DNA of 64,000 nucleotides from Streptomyces griseocarneus (GTDB taxonomy: Bacteria; Actinomycetota; Actinomycetes; Streptomycetales; Streptomycetaceae), in assembly GCF_014655595.1 (NCBI RefSeq), contig NZ_BNBL01000006.1, forward strand, positions 398,426 through 462,425, written 5' to 3'. The position numbers were made by a program, and so were the translations under genes. Of the stretch, positions 16,190 to 24,812 are shown in pieces (positions within the stretch are counted from its first letter, which is position 1; every line of letters starts with the position of its first letter). The notes below the pieces were generated by a model, which was not told where the DNA came from, made no database searches, and saw nothing but the letters and a program-made list of their open reading frames with translations.

Positions 16190-17455
16190 GTGACCACGCC
16201 CGAGGGGCCGGCGCCCGGCCAGGCCCCCGAGGAGGGGGCCGCGTCCCGCGGCCGCGCACGCCGCCTCAGGGGCCCCCGGCGCGCCGGGGGCAGCGCCCCC
16301 ACGCTGGCCTTCGTCGAAAGCCCCGTCCAGCTGCTGAACGTCCTCGAATGGGCGTACCGCGCGGGCCGCTACGCCCTTCCCGGCGGCCCTTCCGGCGGCT
16401 CTCCCGGCGCCCCTCCCGGCGACGCGCGCCCGCTGCGCGACGGCGTGCCGCGCCAGCCCGGGCGGCGGGACATCACCCCCCTGGCCGGTGACCTCCTCGT
16501 CGTCGTCCTCGCCCCGCACGACCCCACGACCCGCGGCCAGCTGCGCCGGATGGCCGAACTGGCCCGGGACCAGGGCCACCGGGTCCGCTGGGAGGAGGCC
16601 CGGGGCGGTCCGGGGGCGCCCTTCGCCACGGTCGGCTCGCTCGCCGGGCCGCTGCGCCGGGCGCGCCGGGTGGTCATCGGGGACCCGTTCTCGCGGTACG
16701 TACAGCTGCTGCTGACCCTCACCCGGGCCCGGGAGCTGGTGGTGGTGGACGACGGCACCGCCACCATGGAGTTCGTCTCCCAACTCGCGCGGGGCGAACG
16801 CCTCGTGCGCTGGCACCGGCCCCGGAGCGCCGGCGGACTGGGGGCGCGCGAGCTGCTTCTCGCGCCAGTGTCCGCTTCAGCGCGCCGGAAGCTGACCCCG
16901 AACAACCGCCGATCGGTGGAGGTCTTCACCTCCATGCCGGTGGAACCGCCACCCGGAGTGACCGTCACGGCAAACGACTTCGCGTGGACCCGGGCCACCT
17001 ACGGCCCGCCCCGGCTCACGCGCGGCACCGACCTCGTGGGCACCTCACTCGTCGAGACCGGCGTCGTGGACCCCGAGCGCTACCTGGAGGCCGTGGCCGC
17101 CCTGGCCCGCGCCCACGGCGCCACCCGCTACTTCGCGCACCGCCGCGAGCACCCCGACAAGCTGCGCCGCATAGCCTCCGGCCTGGGCCTTGAGGTCGTA
17201 CGCCCCGAGCTGCCGCTGGAGCTGGTCGCCCGCCGGGGCCCCATCGGACGCACCGTCGTGAGCTTCCCCTCCACCGTCGTGCACACCCTGCCGCTGGCCC
17301 TGGCGGGCACGGGCGTGAGCGTCGCGGTGTGCGACATCGACCCCGCCTGGCTCACCGAACACGCCTCGCCCCGTGCTGAGGACTTCCTGTCCGGAGTGAC
17401 CGGCACCGCGCGCGATGTGCGTCGGTTGCCCTACGCATCCGCGTCTACGACCTAG
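16190..17455 (+). CDS. Second polysialyltransferase-like protein
   Basis: A 421-residue protein beginning at GTG 16190, 11 bp after the NeuB-type stop. After a Pro/Gly/Arg-rich leader, LAFVESPVQLLNVLEWAY and VVIGDPFSRYVQLLL / LVVVDDGTATMEFVS match the acceptor half of bacterial alpha-2,8/2,9-polysialyltransferase-like enzymes. RYFAHRREHPDKL and VVSFPSTVVHTLPLAL match the donor half. A Gly/Pro-rich insertion (about residues 64-80) breaks the N-terminal domain. It probably extends or initiates the nonulosonate polymer together with the other transferases of the cluster. Division of labour between the two polysialyltransferase-like proteins cannot be deduced here. Confidence 0.78.
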   Translation: MTTPEGPAPGQAPEEGAASRGRARRLRGPRRAGGSAPTLAFVESPVQLLNVLEWAYRAGRYALPGGPSGGSPGAPPGDARPLRDGVPRQPGRRDITPLAGDLLVVVLAPHDPTTRGQLRRMAELARDQGHRVRWEEARGGPGAPFATVGSLAGPLRRARRVVIGDPFSRYVQLLLTLTRARELVVVDDGTATMEFVSQLARGERLVRWHRPRSAGGLGARELLLAPVSASARRKLTPNNRRSVEVFTSMPVEPPPGVTVTANDFAWTRATYGPPRLTRGTDLVGTSLVETGVVDPERYLEAVAALARAHGATRYFAHRREHPDKLRRIASGLGLEVVRPELPLELVARRGPIGRTVVSFPSTVVHTLPLALAGTGVSVAVCDIDPAWLTEHASPRAEDFLSGVTGTARDVRRLPYASASTT

Positions 17456-17556
17456 GCCGTAAATACAGGTCATACCCCTCGACGGACCCATCCATGCGGC
17501 TGAACTTTTCTTGATTGAGGGACAGTTGCCCCATTCGGGGCTCTACTCTTCGCAGG

Positions 17557-18801
17557 GTGAACCATCTGATGCCCTGCGAATCCGACTCCGAAACCGCCCG
17601 CGGCGAACTGCCCGGCGCGCTTCCCTCCGGGCTGCGCGAGGAACTCATCGACTTCCGCCGGGACTTGCACATGCACCCCGAGCTGGGCAACCGCGAGTTC
17701 CGCACCACCGCGGCGATCCGGGCGAGGCTCGAGAAGGCAGGCCTCAGACCGCGCACGCTCACCGGTGGCACCGGGCTCGTCTGCGACATCGGACGCGACG
17801 GCGCCGGGTACGCCGCCGCCTCCCGTCCCGTGCTCGCCCTGCGCGCGGATCTCGACGCGCTGCCCATCCCGGACACCAAGACCGTCGCCTACCGCTCGAC
17901 GATCCCCAAGATGGCCCACGCCTGCGGCCACGACGTGCACACCACTGTCGTCCTGGGCGCCGGCCTGGTCCTGGCGGACCTGGCCGAAAAAGGACTGTTG
18001 CCCCACCCGGTCCGGCTGATCTTCCAGCCCGCCGAGGAGGTGCTGCCCGGCGGCGCCCTCGATGCCATCGAGTGCGGCGCGCTGGACGGCGTGGACCGGA
18101 TCCTGGCCGTGCACTGCGACCCCAAGGTCGAGGTCGGCCGCATCGGGCTGCGGACCGGAGCGATCACCTCCGCCTGTGACCGCCTGGAGGTCACCCTGGC
18201 CGGCGCCGGCGGCCACACCGCCCGCCCGCACCTGACCACCGACCTGGTGACCGCCGCCGCCCGGGTGGCCACCGACGTGCCCGCCGTGCTCGCCCGGAGG
18301 GCCGACGCCCGTTCGGGTCTCTCCGTCACCTGGGGACGGCTGGAGACCGGACACGCCTGCAACGTCATCCCCCAGCACGCCGAGCTCGCCGGCACGGTCC
18401 GCTGCCTGGACCTGCGCACCTGGCGGGAGGCGCCCGACCTGGTGCACGCCGCCGTCGACGAGGTCGCCGGCCTGCACCGCGCCAAGTCGGAGATCAACTA
18501 CATCCGCGGCGTGCCGCCCGTGGTCAACGACGCCGAGGCCACCGCACTGCTGCGCCGCGCCATGACCACCCGCCGGGGCCGGTACGCGGTGGAGGACACC
18601 GAGCAGAGCCTGGGCGGGGAGGACTTCTCCTGGTACCTCGAGCACGTTCCCGGCGCGATGGCACGGCTCGGTGTGCGCCCTGTGGGTGATTCGACCCTGC
18701 GTGATCTGCATTGCGGCGATTTCGACGTGGATGAGCAGGCGATCGAGGTCGGCGTGGAGCTGTTCACGGGCGCCGCGCTGCTCGATGGCAACCGTATGTA
18801 G
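17557..18801 (+). CDS. M20 family amidohydrolase (hippurate/amino-acid amide hydrolase type)
   Basis: A 414-residue metal-dependent amidohydrolase. Motifs are FRRDLHMHPELGNREF, ALRADLDALPI, HACGHDVHTTVVLGA, IFQPAEEVLPGGALDAI with the catalytic Glu pair, and the dimerisation segment AGAGGHTARPH. The final metal-ligand motif near the C-terminus (SLGGEDFSWYLEHVPG) is present. It should hydrolyse N-acyl amino acids or related amides in the cytoplasm. The GTG start at 17557 is preferred because TACTCT ends 7 nt before it (leaderless layout). An ATG at 17569 is the alternative. It lies upstream of the nucleoside transport genes but has no operator of that regulon. Confidence 0.88.
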   Translation: MNHLMPCESDSETARGELPGALPSGLREELIDFRRDLHMHPELGNREFRTTAAIRARLEKAGLRPRTLTGGTGLVCDIGRDGAGYAAASRPVLALRADLDALPIPDTKTVAYRSTIPKMAHACGHDVHTTVVLGAGLVLADLAEKGLLPHPVRLIFQPAEEVLPGGALDAIECGALDGVDRILAVHCDPKVEVGRIGLRTGAITSACDRLEVTLAGAGGHTARPHLTTDLVTAAARVATDVPAVLARRADARSGLSVTWGRLETGHACNVIPQHAELAGTVRCLDLRTWREAPDLVHAAVDEVAGLHRAKSEINYIRGVPPVVNDAEATALLRRAMTTRRGRYAVEDTEQSLGGEDFSWYLEHVPGAMARLGVRPVGDSTLRDLHCGDFDVDEQAIEVGVELFTGAALLDGNRM

Positions 18802-18867
18802 GCAATCCGGTCAAGTCTGGTTAACGACGAATCGATAACGGCTTGCAGGCACCCCTTTTATCTGCAT

Positions 18868-18879
18868 CTACGCGCGTTA
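18868..18879. promoter_or_regulatory. Degenerate nucleoside-regulon operator before the BMP lipoprotein
   Basis: CTACGCGCGTTA matches the perfect palindrome CTACGCGCGTAG found at four other nucleoside-metabolism promoters in 10 of 12 positions. It lies 49 bp upstream of the start and directly before a TACGAT -10-like hexamer (18878-18883), a suitable place for repression. Confidence 0.65.
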
Positions 18880-18916
18880 CGATTCCCGCGAACCAGCGCC
18901 AATGGAGGCGCTTCGA

Positions 18917-19963
18917 GTGAAGGGGCCCCTCGTGCGCCGGGTATCCACCATCGCTGTCGCGGGCATCAGCACCGCGGCTCTCGCATTCACTCTCACCGCC
19001 TGCGGTGAGTCCTCCACCGAGTCCGGTGACGCCAAGGGCAAGGGCGTCGGCCTTGCGTTCGACGTCGGCGGCCGTGACGACCACTCCTTCAACGAGTCCG
19101 CCGCCCGCGGCGTCGACAAGGCGGAGAAGGAGCTGGGCGTCAAGTCCAAGATGATGACCGCCAAGAACGGCGAGACCGAGGCGGACCGCGAGCAGCGCCT
19201 GTCCTCCCTCGCCGAGGCGGGCTACAACCCCGTCATCGGTGTCGGCTTCAACTACTCCAAGTCGATCGAGAAGGTCGCCAAGGAGTTCCCGAAGACCAGC
19301 TTCGCGGTCGTGGACTCGGTTGCCCCGGGCAAGAACATCGACAGCATCACCTTCGGTGAGCACGAGGGCTCCTACCTCGCCGGCGTCGCCGCCGCGCTGA
19401 AGTCCAAGAGCCACAAGGTCGGCTTCATCGGTGGCGTGAACAACGCCCTGATCCAGAAGTTCCAGGCCGGCTTCGAGCAGGGCGCGAAGGACACCGACTC
19501 CAAGATCGAGGTCACCTCGCAGTACCTGTACCCGAACAACGACAAGGGCTTCAACGACCCGGCGGCCGCCAAGGAGAAGGCCAAGGGCATGCTCGACTCG
19601 GGCGTCGACGTGATCTACACCGCGGCCGGCCTCTCCGGCAACGGCTCGATCGAGGCCATCTCCGGTCAGAAGGGCGCCTGGGCGATCGGCGTCGACTCCG
19701 ACCAGTACCAGCAGCCCGGTCTGGACAAGTACAAGAGCTCGATCCTCACCTCCGTGGTGAAGAACGTGGACGTGGCGGTCTTCGACCTCATCAAGAGCGT
19801 CCAGGACGGCAAGCCGCTCACGGGCCCGCACGCCTACCTGCTCAAGGACGGCGGCGTGTCGCTGGCCACCTCCGGTGGTGCCATCGACGACATCAAGGAC
19901 AAGATCGCGGACGCGAAGAAGAAGATCGCGGACGGCCAGGTCAAGGTCCGTACCACCCCGTGA
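18917..19963 (+). CDS. BMP-family nucleoside-binding lipoprotein
   Basis: A 348-residue substrate-binding lipoprotein of the basic-membrane-protein (BmpA/PnrA) family. Signal peptide with lipobox LTAC at residues 26-29 (lipidated Cys29), then VGLAFDVGGRDDHSFNESAARG, GFNYSKSIEKVAKEFP, GEHEGSYLAGVAAAL, GFIGGVNNALIQKFQAGFEQGA and AIGVDSDQYQ. These are the nucleoside-pocket segments of PnrA-like proteins. It captures nucleosides outside the membrane for the ABC permease encoded downstream. GTG 18917 is preferred over ATG 18902 because GGAGG lies 8 nt before it. A strong terminator follows, so it has its own transcription unit. Confidence 0.93.
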   Translation: MKGPLVRRVSTIAVAGISTAALAFTLTACGESSTESGDAKGKGVGLAFDVGGRDDHSFNESAARGVDKAEKELGVKSKMMTAKNGETEADREQRLSSLAEAGYNPVIGVGFNYSKSIEKVAKEFPKTSFAVVDSVAPGKNIDSITFGEHEGSYLAGVAAALKSKSHKVGFIGGVNNALIQKFQAGFEQGAKDTDSKIEVTSQYLYPNNDKGFNDPAAAKEKAKGMLDSGVDVIYTAAGLSGNGSIEAISGQKGAWAIGVDSDQYQQPGLDKYKSSILTSVVKNVDVAVFDLIKSVQDGKPLTGPHAYLLKDGGVSLATSGGAIDDIKDKIADAKKKIADGQVKVRTTP

Positions 19964-19968
19964 TCGCA

Positions 19969-20037
19969 GGCCGGTCCTGACCGGCCCGTAAGGACTGCGG
20001 GCCCGGCGGCGAAGGGAAACCTTCGCCGCCGGGCCCG
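19969..20037 (+). terminator. Tandem hairpins after the BMP lipoprotein gene
   Basis: A 7-bp stem (19969-19975 with 19980-19986) is followed by an 18-bp perfect stem (19998-20015 with 20020-20037) closed by a GAAA tetraloop. This should end or strongly reduce transcription before the ABC operon. It would explain higher lipoprotein than permease expression and why the operon has its own operator. Confidence 0.85.
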
Positions 20038-20053
20038 TACATACGCGCCAACG

Positions 20054-20085
20054 CTACGCGCGTAGCACCCTATTGACGCGTGTAG
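20054..20085. promoter_or_regulatory. Nucleoside-regulon operator of the ABC operon
   Basis: The perfect palindrome CTACGCGCGTAG lies at 20054-20065. A weaker copy, TGACGCGTGTAG (9 of 12), is at 20074-20085, two helical turns away. Identical 12-mers occur before add, deoC and the purine nucleoside phosphorylase gene. Confidence 0.75.
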
Positions 20086-20169
20086 CGTCGCCTCCGCCCA
20101 GCCGGACCCCTCCGTTACCCCGCACGGCCCAATCCGGCTCCCGCTCCCTTTCTCCGAGGAGAGTGCGCC

Positions 20170-21924
20170 ATCAAAGCGTCCACCAAAGAGCCCAGCAGTA
20201 CCGCCCCAGCGGTGGAACTCGCGGGTATCACCAAGCGGTTCCCCGGTGTCGTGGCCAACCACGACATCCACCTCACGGTCCGTCGCGGCACCGTCCACGC
20301 CCTGTGCGGCGAGAACGGCGCCGGCAAGTCGACCCTGATGAAGATCCTCTACGGCATGCAGAAGCCGGACGAGGGCACCATCACCCTGGACGGCGAGCAG
20401 GTCACCCTGCACACCCCCGCCGACGCCATCGCGCGCGGCATCGGCATGGTGCACCAGCACTTCATGCTCGCCGACAACCTCACCGTGCTCGAGAACGTCG
20501 TCCTCGGCGCCGAGAAGCTCCACGGCATCGGCAACAAGGCCCGCAAGAAGATCAAGGAGATCTCCGACGCGTACGGCCTGGGCGTGCGCCCCGACGTCCT
20601 CGTCGAGGACCTCGGTGTCGCCGACCGCCAGCGCGTGGAGATCCTCAAGGTCCTCTACCGGGGTGCCCGCACGCTGATCCTCGACGAGCCCACCGCCGTC
20701 CTGGTCCCCCAGGAGGTCGACGCGCTCTTCGACAACCTGCGCGAGCTCAAGTCCGAGGGCCTCACGGTCATCTTCATCTCGCACAAGCTCGGCGAGGTGC
20801 TCTCCGTCGCGGACGACATCACCGTCATCCGCCGCGGCACCACCGTCGGCACCGCGATCCCCAGCGAGACCACGCCCAAGCAGCTCGCCGAGCTGATGGT
20901 CGGCGAGGAGCTGCCCTCGCCGGAGACCCGTGAGTCCACGGTCACCGACGTGCCGATGCTCACCGTCGACGGCCTGCACCTGTCGGCCACCGACTCCGAC
21001 GGCGTCGTCCGCGCGGTGCTCGACGGCATCACCTTCACCATCCACAAGGGCGAGGTCCTCGGCCTCGCGGGCGTGGAGGGCAACGGCCAGGCCGAGCTCG
21101 TCGAGGCCATCATGGGCATGCGCACGCCGGACGGCGGCGTCGTCACCCTCGACGGCGCCGACATCACCAAGGCGCCCACGCGCAAGCGCCGCGAGGACGG
21201 CATCGGGTACATCCCCGAGGACCGTCACCGCCACGGCCTGCTGCTCGAGGCCCCGCTGTGGGAGAACCGCATCCTCGGTCACGTCACCGAGAAGCCCAAC
21301 AGCAAGCGCGGTCTCATCGACATCAAGGCCGCCCGCGCCGACACCGAGCGCATCGTGCGCGAGTACGACGTGCGCACCCCGGGCATCGAGGTCACCGCGG
21401 CCTCGCTCTCCGGCGGCAACCAGCAGAAGCTGATCGTCGGCCGCGAGATGAGCCACCTGCCCAAGCTGCTCATCGCCGCGCACCCCACCCGGGGCGTGGA
21501 CGTCGGCGCGCAGGCGCAGATCTGGGACCAGATCCGCGAGGCGCGCCGCGAGGGCCTGGCCGTGCTGCTGATCTCCGCGGACCTGGACGAGCTGATCGGG
21601 CTCTCCGACACCCTGCGGGTGATGTTCCGCGGCCGTCTGGTCGCCGACGCCGACCCGGCCACGATCACTCCGGAGGAGCTGGGCTCGGCCATGACCGGTG
21701 CCGCGTCCGGCCACCTGGAGCACCAGGAGGACGCGGAGGGCGCCGAGGGCGCCGAGCCGTCGGAGCCGGACGCTCCGGCCGAGGGCGGGACGTCCGGGGA
21801 CGACAAGCCCGACGCGGACGAGAAGCCCGACGCGGACGACGCCTCGGAGAAGAAGTCCGAGCCGAAGACCGACACCAAGTCCGACAAGAAGACCGACAAG
21901 AAGGAAGGCGGTGACGCGAAGTGA
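20170..21924 (+). CDS. Nucleoside ABC transporter ATPase (two NBDs)
   Basis: A protein of about 584 residues with two ATP-binding domains. The first has GENGAGKST and ILDEPTAVLVPQE; the second has VEGNGQAELVEA, LSGGNQQK and AAHPTRGVDVG, as in YufO/NupB-type nucleoside ATPases. It energises the two permeases encoded next. There is no ATG, GTG or TTG in frame with a ribosome-binding site. GAGGAGAG lies about 7 nt before ATC at 20170, so an ATC start is proposed; the alternative is GTG at 20212, which lacks a site. The last 75 residues are an acidic then Lys/Asp-rich tail, probably disordered. Confidence 0.92.
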   Translation: MKASTKEPSSTAPAVELAGITKRFPGVVANHDIHLTVRRGTVHALCGENGAGKSTLMKILYGMQKPDEGTITLDGEQVTLHTPADAIARGIGMVHQHFMLADNLTVLENVVLGAEKLHGIGNKARKKIKEISDAYGLGVRPDVLVEDLGVADRQRVEILKVLYRGARTLILDEPTAVLVPQEVDALFDNLRELKSEGLTVIFISHKLGEVLSVADDITVIRRGTTVGTAIPSETTPKQLAELMVGEELPSPETRESTVTDVPMLTVDGLHLSATDSDGVVRAVLDGITFTIHKGEVLGLAGVEGNGQAELVEAIMGMRTPDGGVVTLDGADITKAPTRKRREDGIGYIPEDRHRHGLLLEAPLWENRILGHVTEKPNSKRGLIDIKAARADTERIVREYDVRTPGIEVTAASLSGGNQQKLIVGREMSHLPKLLIAAHPTRGVDVGAQAQIWDQIREARREGLAVLLISADLDELIGLSDTLRVMFRGRLVADADPATITPEELGSAMTGAASGHLEHQEDAEGAEGAEPSEPDAPAEGGTSGDDKPDADEKPDADDASEKKSEPKTDTKSDKKTDKKEGGDAK

Positions 21925-23027
21925 AGAAGTTCGACAAGAACAAGCTGATCCTGGGTCTGGCCGCCCCGGTTCTGGCGATCGTGGCCGCGCTGGTCATCAC
22001 CTCGATCATCATCGCCGCCACCGGCCAGGATCCGTTGCACGCCTACGAGGTCATGGTCGACTTCGGGTCGAAGGCCGACAGCCAGGTCTGGATCATCAAC
22101 AAGGCCACGCCGTACTACCTGTCCGCGCTGGCCGTGGCCATCGGCTTCCGGATGAACCTGTTCAACATCGGCGTCGACGGCCAGTACCGCATCGCGGCCT
22201 TCTTCGCCGCCGTCGTCGGCGGCGCGCTGACGCTCCCGGGCATCGTCCAGGTCCCGGTGATCATCATCGTGGCGATGATCGTCGGCGCGATCTGGGCCGG
22301 CATCGCCGGTCTGCTGAAGGTGACCCGCGGCGTCAACGAGGTCATCAGCACGATCATGCTGAACGCCATCGGCGCCTCGGTCATCGGCTACTTCCTCCAG
22401 GACGGCCGCCTCGCGGAGAAGGAGGGCAACCTGATCCACACGCCCTACCTGCCCGACTCCGCGCACTTCTTCGAGATCCCGACCACGCCCAAGCCCATCT
22501 ACGGCTTCGTCGTGATCGCGGCCCTCGCGGGCGTCGCCTACTGGTTCGTGCTCAACCGCACCCGCTTCGGCTTCGACCTGCGCACCGTGGGCCGCTCCGA
22601 GTCCGCGGCCCAGGCCAGCGGCGTCAGCGTCAAGCGCATGGTGATCACCGCGATGGTGCTCTCCGGCGCCATGGCCGGCCTCGTCGGCATGCCGACCCTG
22701 CTCGGCGTGTCGTACAACTACGGCACCGACTTCCCCGTCGGCATCGGCTTCACCGGCATCGCCATCGCGCTGCTCGGCCGCAACAACCCCTTCGGCATGG
22801 CCCTCGCGGCCCTGCTCTGGGGCTTCCTGGAGCGCACCGGCACCCAGCTCGAGTTCGAGGGCTACGCCCAGGAGATCGTCGGCGTGATCCAGGGCGTCAT
22901 CGTCCTGTGCGTCGTCATCGCCTACGAGATCGTGCGCCGGTACGGACTCAAGGTCCAGCAGCGCAAGGTCGGCGAGGAGCTCGCCGCCCAGGCCCGTAAG
23001 AGCGACAAGGCGGAGGTTTCCGCGTGA
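21921..23027 (+). CDS. Nucleoside ABC transporter permease 1
   Basis: A 368-residue membrane permease of the BPD_transp_2 (branched-chain amino acid/ribose/nucleoside) family with about 9-10 helices. Conserved segments are FRMNLFNIGVDGQYRIAA, TRGVNEVISTIMLNAIG, FGFDLRTVGRSESAAQASGV and GIAIALLGRNNPFGMALAALLWG. The GTG start overlaps the ATPase stop by 4 bases (GTGA), so the subunits are translationally coupled. It pairs with the next gene to form the heterodimeric channel. Confidence 0.92.
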   Translation: MKKFDKNKLILGLAAPVLAIVAALVITSIIIAATGQDPLHAYEVMVDFGSKADSQVWIINKATPYYLSALAVAIGFRMNLFNIGVDGQYRIAAFFAAVVGGALTLPGIVQVPVIIIVAMIVGAIWAGIAGLLKVTRGVNEVISTIMLNAIGASVIGYFLQDGRLAEKEGNLIHTPYLPDSAHFFEIPTTPKPIYGFVVIAALAGVAYWFVLNRTRFGFDLRTVGRSESAAQASGVSVKRMVITAMVLSGAMAGLVGMPTLLGVSYNYGTDFPVGIGFTGIAIALLGRNNPFGMALAALLWGFLERTGTQLEFEGYAQEIVGVIQGVIVLCVVIAYEIVRRYGLKVQQRKVGEELAAQARKSDKAEVSA

Positions 23028-24316
23028 GCACCACCTTCACCGCCGCGCTCTCCGAGCGGCTGAGCGGCAAGAACAAGCCGGCCAACGGGAGGCGCAAGCT
23101 CTCCTACCCCGTCGTCCTGCTGATGATCGCGGGCGCGCTGCTGCTGCTGTCCGCGCTGCGGATCATCACCAGCGCCGAGGACCTCACCTCCTCCGGCCAG
23201 TGGAGCGGCGCCCTCGGCGCCGCCGTGCCGATCGGCCTCGCCGGCCTCGGCGGCCTGTGGGCCGAGCGGGCGGGCATCGTCAACATCGGCCTCGAGGGCA
23301 TGATGATGCTCGGCACGTTCTGTGCCGGCTGGATCGGCTGGCAGCACGGCCCGTGGGCGGCCGCCCTGGCCGGCGTGATCGGCGGCGCCCTCGGCGGCGT
23401 CGTGCACGCCATCGCCACCGTCACCTTCAACGTCGACCACATCATCTCCGGTGTGGCGATCAACATCCTGGCGCTGGGCTTCACCCAGTACCTGGCCAAG
23501 ATGTGGTTCGGCGCCGAAGGCAGCGCGGCGCAGCAGGCGGGCGGCAACGACAAGCAGTCGCCCGTCATGGAGAACATGGGCCACTTCTCGGTCCCCGGCC
23601 TGTCCGACTGGCTGCACTCGATCGAGAAGCACCACTGGTTCTTCGTCTCCGACGTCGCCGGCATCCTCGACGGCCTCGTCTCCGACGTGTCCTGGCTGAC
23701 CATCGTCGCGGCGCTGCTGTTCGTCGGCACGTTCTTCGTGCTGTGGCGCTCCGCCTTCGGCCTGCGCCTGCGGTCCTGCGGCGAGAGCCCGGTGGCGGCC
23801 GAGTCCCTCGGCGTCAACGTCTACACGTACAAGTACGCGGCCGTGGTCGTCTCCGGCGCCCTCGCGGGCCTCGGCGGCGCGTTCCTGGCCATCGGCACGC
23901 ACATGTACTCCGACGGTCAGACGGGTGGCCGCGGCTACATCGGTCTCGCCACGATGATCTTCGGTAACTGGCGTCCGGGCGGCGTCGCGATGGGCGCCGG
24001 CCTGTTCGGCTTCATGGACAGCCTCCAGCTGCGTTCGGGCGGCCCGACCGTCCACGCGCTGCTGCTGCTCGTCGCCGTGCTGCTGGTCGGCCTGGTGTTC
24101 TGGCAGGTGAAGAAGGGCAAGGGCAAGCAGGCGATCGCCAGCTCGGTCGTCGTCGCGGCCCTGGTCGCCTGGTACCTGCTCACCACGACCGTGCCGCTGG
24201 AGTTCGTCGACGCCACCCCGTACGTCGCGACCCTGCTGGTGCTCTCGCTCTCGGCGCAGCGCCTGCGGCCGCCGAAGGCGGACGGCCAGCCCTACCGGAA
24301 GGGACAGGGCAAGTAG
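23024..24316 (+). CDS. Nucleoside ABC transporter permease 2
   Basis: A 430-residue permease, partner of the preceding one. Typical segments are PIGLAGLGGLWAERAGIVNIGLEGMMMLG, FNVDHIISGVAINILALGFTQYL, FGLRLRSCGESPVAAESLGVNV and RGYIGLATMIFGNWRPGG. A periplasmic-side insertion of about 90 residues (around residues 165-250) separates the middle helices. The start GTG overlaps the upstream stop by 4 bases, and its own stop overlaps the cytidine deaminase start by one base. Confidence 0.92.
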   Translation: MSTTFTAALSERLSGKNKPANGRRKLSYPVVLLMIAGALLLLSALRIITSAEDLTSSGQWSGALGAAVPIGLAGLGGLWAERAGIVNIGLEGMMMLGTFCAGWIGWQHGPWAAALAGVIGGALGGVVHAIATVTFNVDHIISGVAINILALGFTQYLAKMWFGAEGSAAQQAGGNDKQSPVMENMGHFSVPGLSDWLHSIEKHHWFFVSDVAGILDGLVSDVSWLTIVAALLFVGTFFVLWRSAFGLRLRSCGESPVAAESLGVNVYTYKYAAVVVSGALAGLGGAFLAIGTHMYSDGQTGGRGYIGLATMIFGNWRPGGVAMGAGLFGFMDSLQLRSGGPTVHALLLLVAVLLVGLVFWQVKKGKGKQAIASSVVVAALVAWYLLTTTVPLEFVDATPYVATLLVLSLSAQRLRPPKADGQPYRKGQGK

Positions 24317-24711
24317 TGAGTCCTTCCGTCGACTGGGAGGACCTGCGCGCGCAGGCCCGGGACGCCATGTCCCGGGCCTACGCCCCGTACTCCCGCTTTC
24401 CCGTCGGTGCCGCGGCCCTCGTCGACGACGGCCGCGTCGTCACCGGCTGCAACGTGGAGAACGCCGCCTACGGAGTCGCCCTGTGCGCCGAGTGCGGTCT
24501 GGTCTCGTCGCTCGTCGCCTCCGGCGGCGGGCGCCTCACCGCCTTCACCTGCTGCGACCTGCACGGCAACATCCTCATGCCGTGCGGCCGCTGCCGACAG
24601 CTGCTGTGGGAGCACGGCGGCCCGGAGCTGGCCGTGGACACCACCAAGGGCATCCGCCCGCTGGCGGAGCTGCTGCCGGACGCGTTTGGGCCCGCTGACC
24701 TGAATCGTTAA
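24316..24711 (+). CDS. cdd: Cytidine deaminase
   Basis: A 131-residue homotetrameric-type cytidine deaminase that converts cytidine and deoxycytidine to uridine forms. Zn ligands and the catalytic Glu are in CAECG, with the second Cys pair in MPCGRCRQ. The substrate loop CNVENAAYG is intact. The start overlaps the permease stop (TAGTG), so imported nucleosides meet the enzyme from the same transcript. A 13-bp hairpin follows the stop and separates it from thymidine phosphorylase. Confidence 0.95.
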   Translation: MSPSVDWEDLRAQARDAMSRAYAPYSRFPVGAAALVDDGRVVTGCNVENAAYGVALCAECGLVSSLVASGGGRLTAFTCCDLHGNILMPCGRCRQLLWEHGGPELAVDTTKGIRPLAELLPDAFGPADLNR

Positions 24712-24726
24712 AGATGTTCCCAAGCG

Positions 24727-24756
24727 CCGGACGGGCTGATGTTTCAGCCCGTCCGG
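24727..24756 (+). terminator. Intercistronic 13-bp hairpin between cdd and deoA
   Basis: CCGGACGGGCTGA (24727-24739) and TCAGCCCGTCCGG (24744-24756) form a perfect stem with a TGTT loop. No T tract follows. It may be a partial terminator or an mRNA processing/stability element within the operon rather than a full stop. Confidence 0.7.
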
Positions 24757-24812
24757 GTCACTTTCCGGCCCCGGGAAGACCTGAGGACTACGAACTTAAG
24801 GAAAATGTGCTG

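Noticed and set aside
17449..17471. CCGTAAATACAGG next to a GACCT/AGGTC pair, resembling half of an inverted-repeat element
   Set aside because: Only five base pairs of stem and no second core; not enough to include it in the family.
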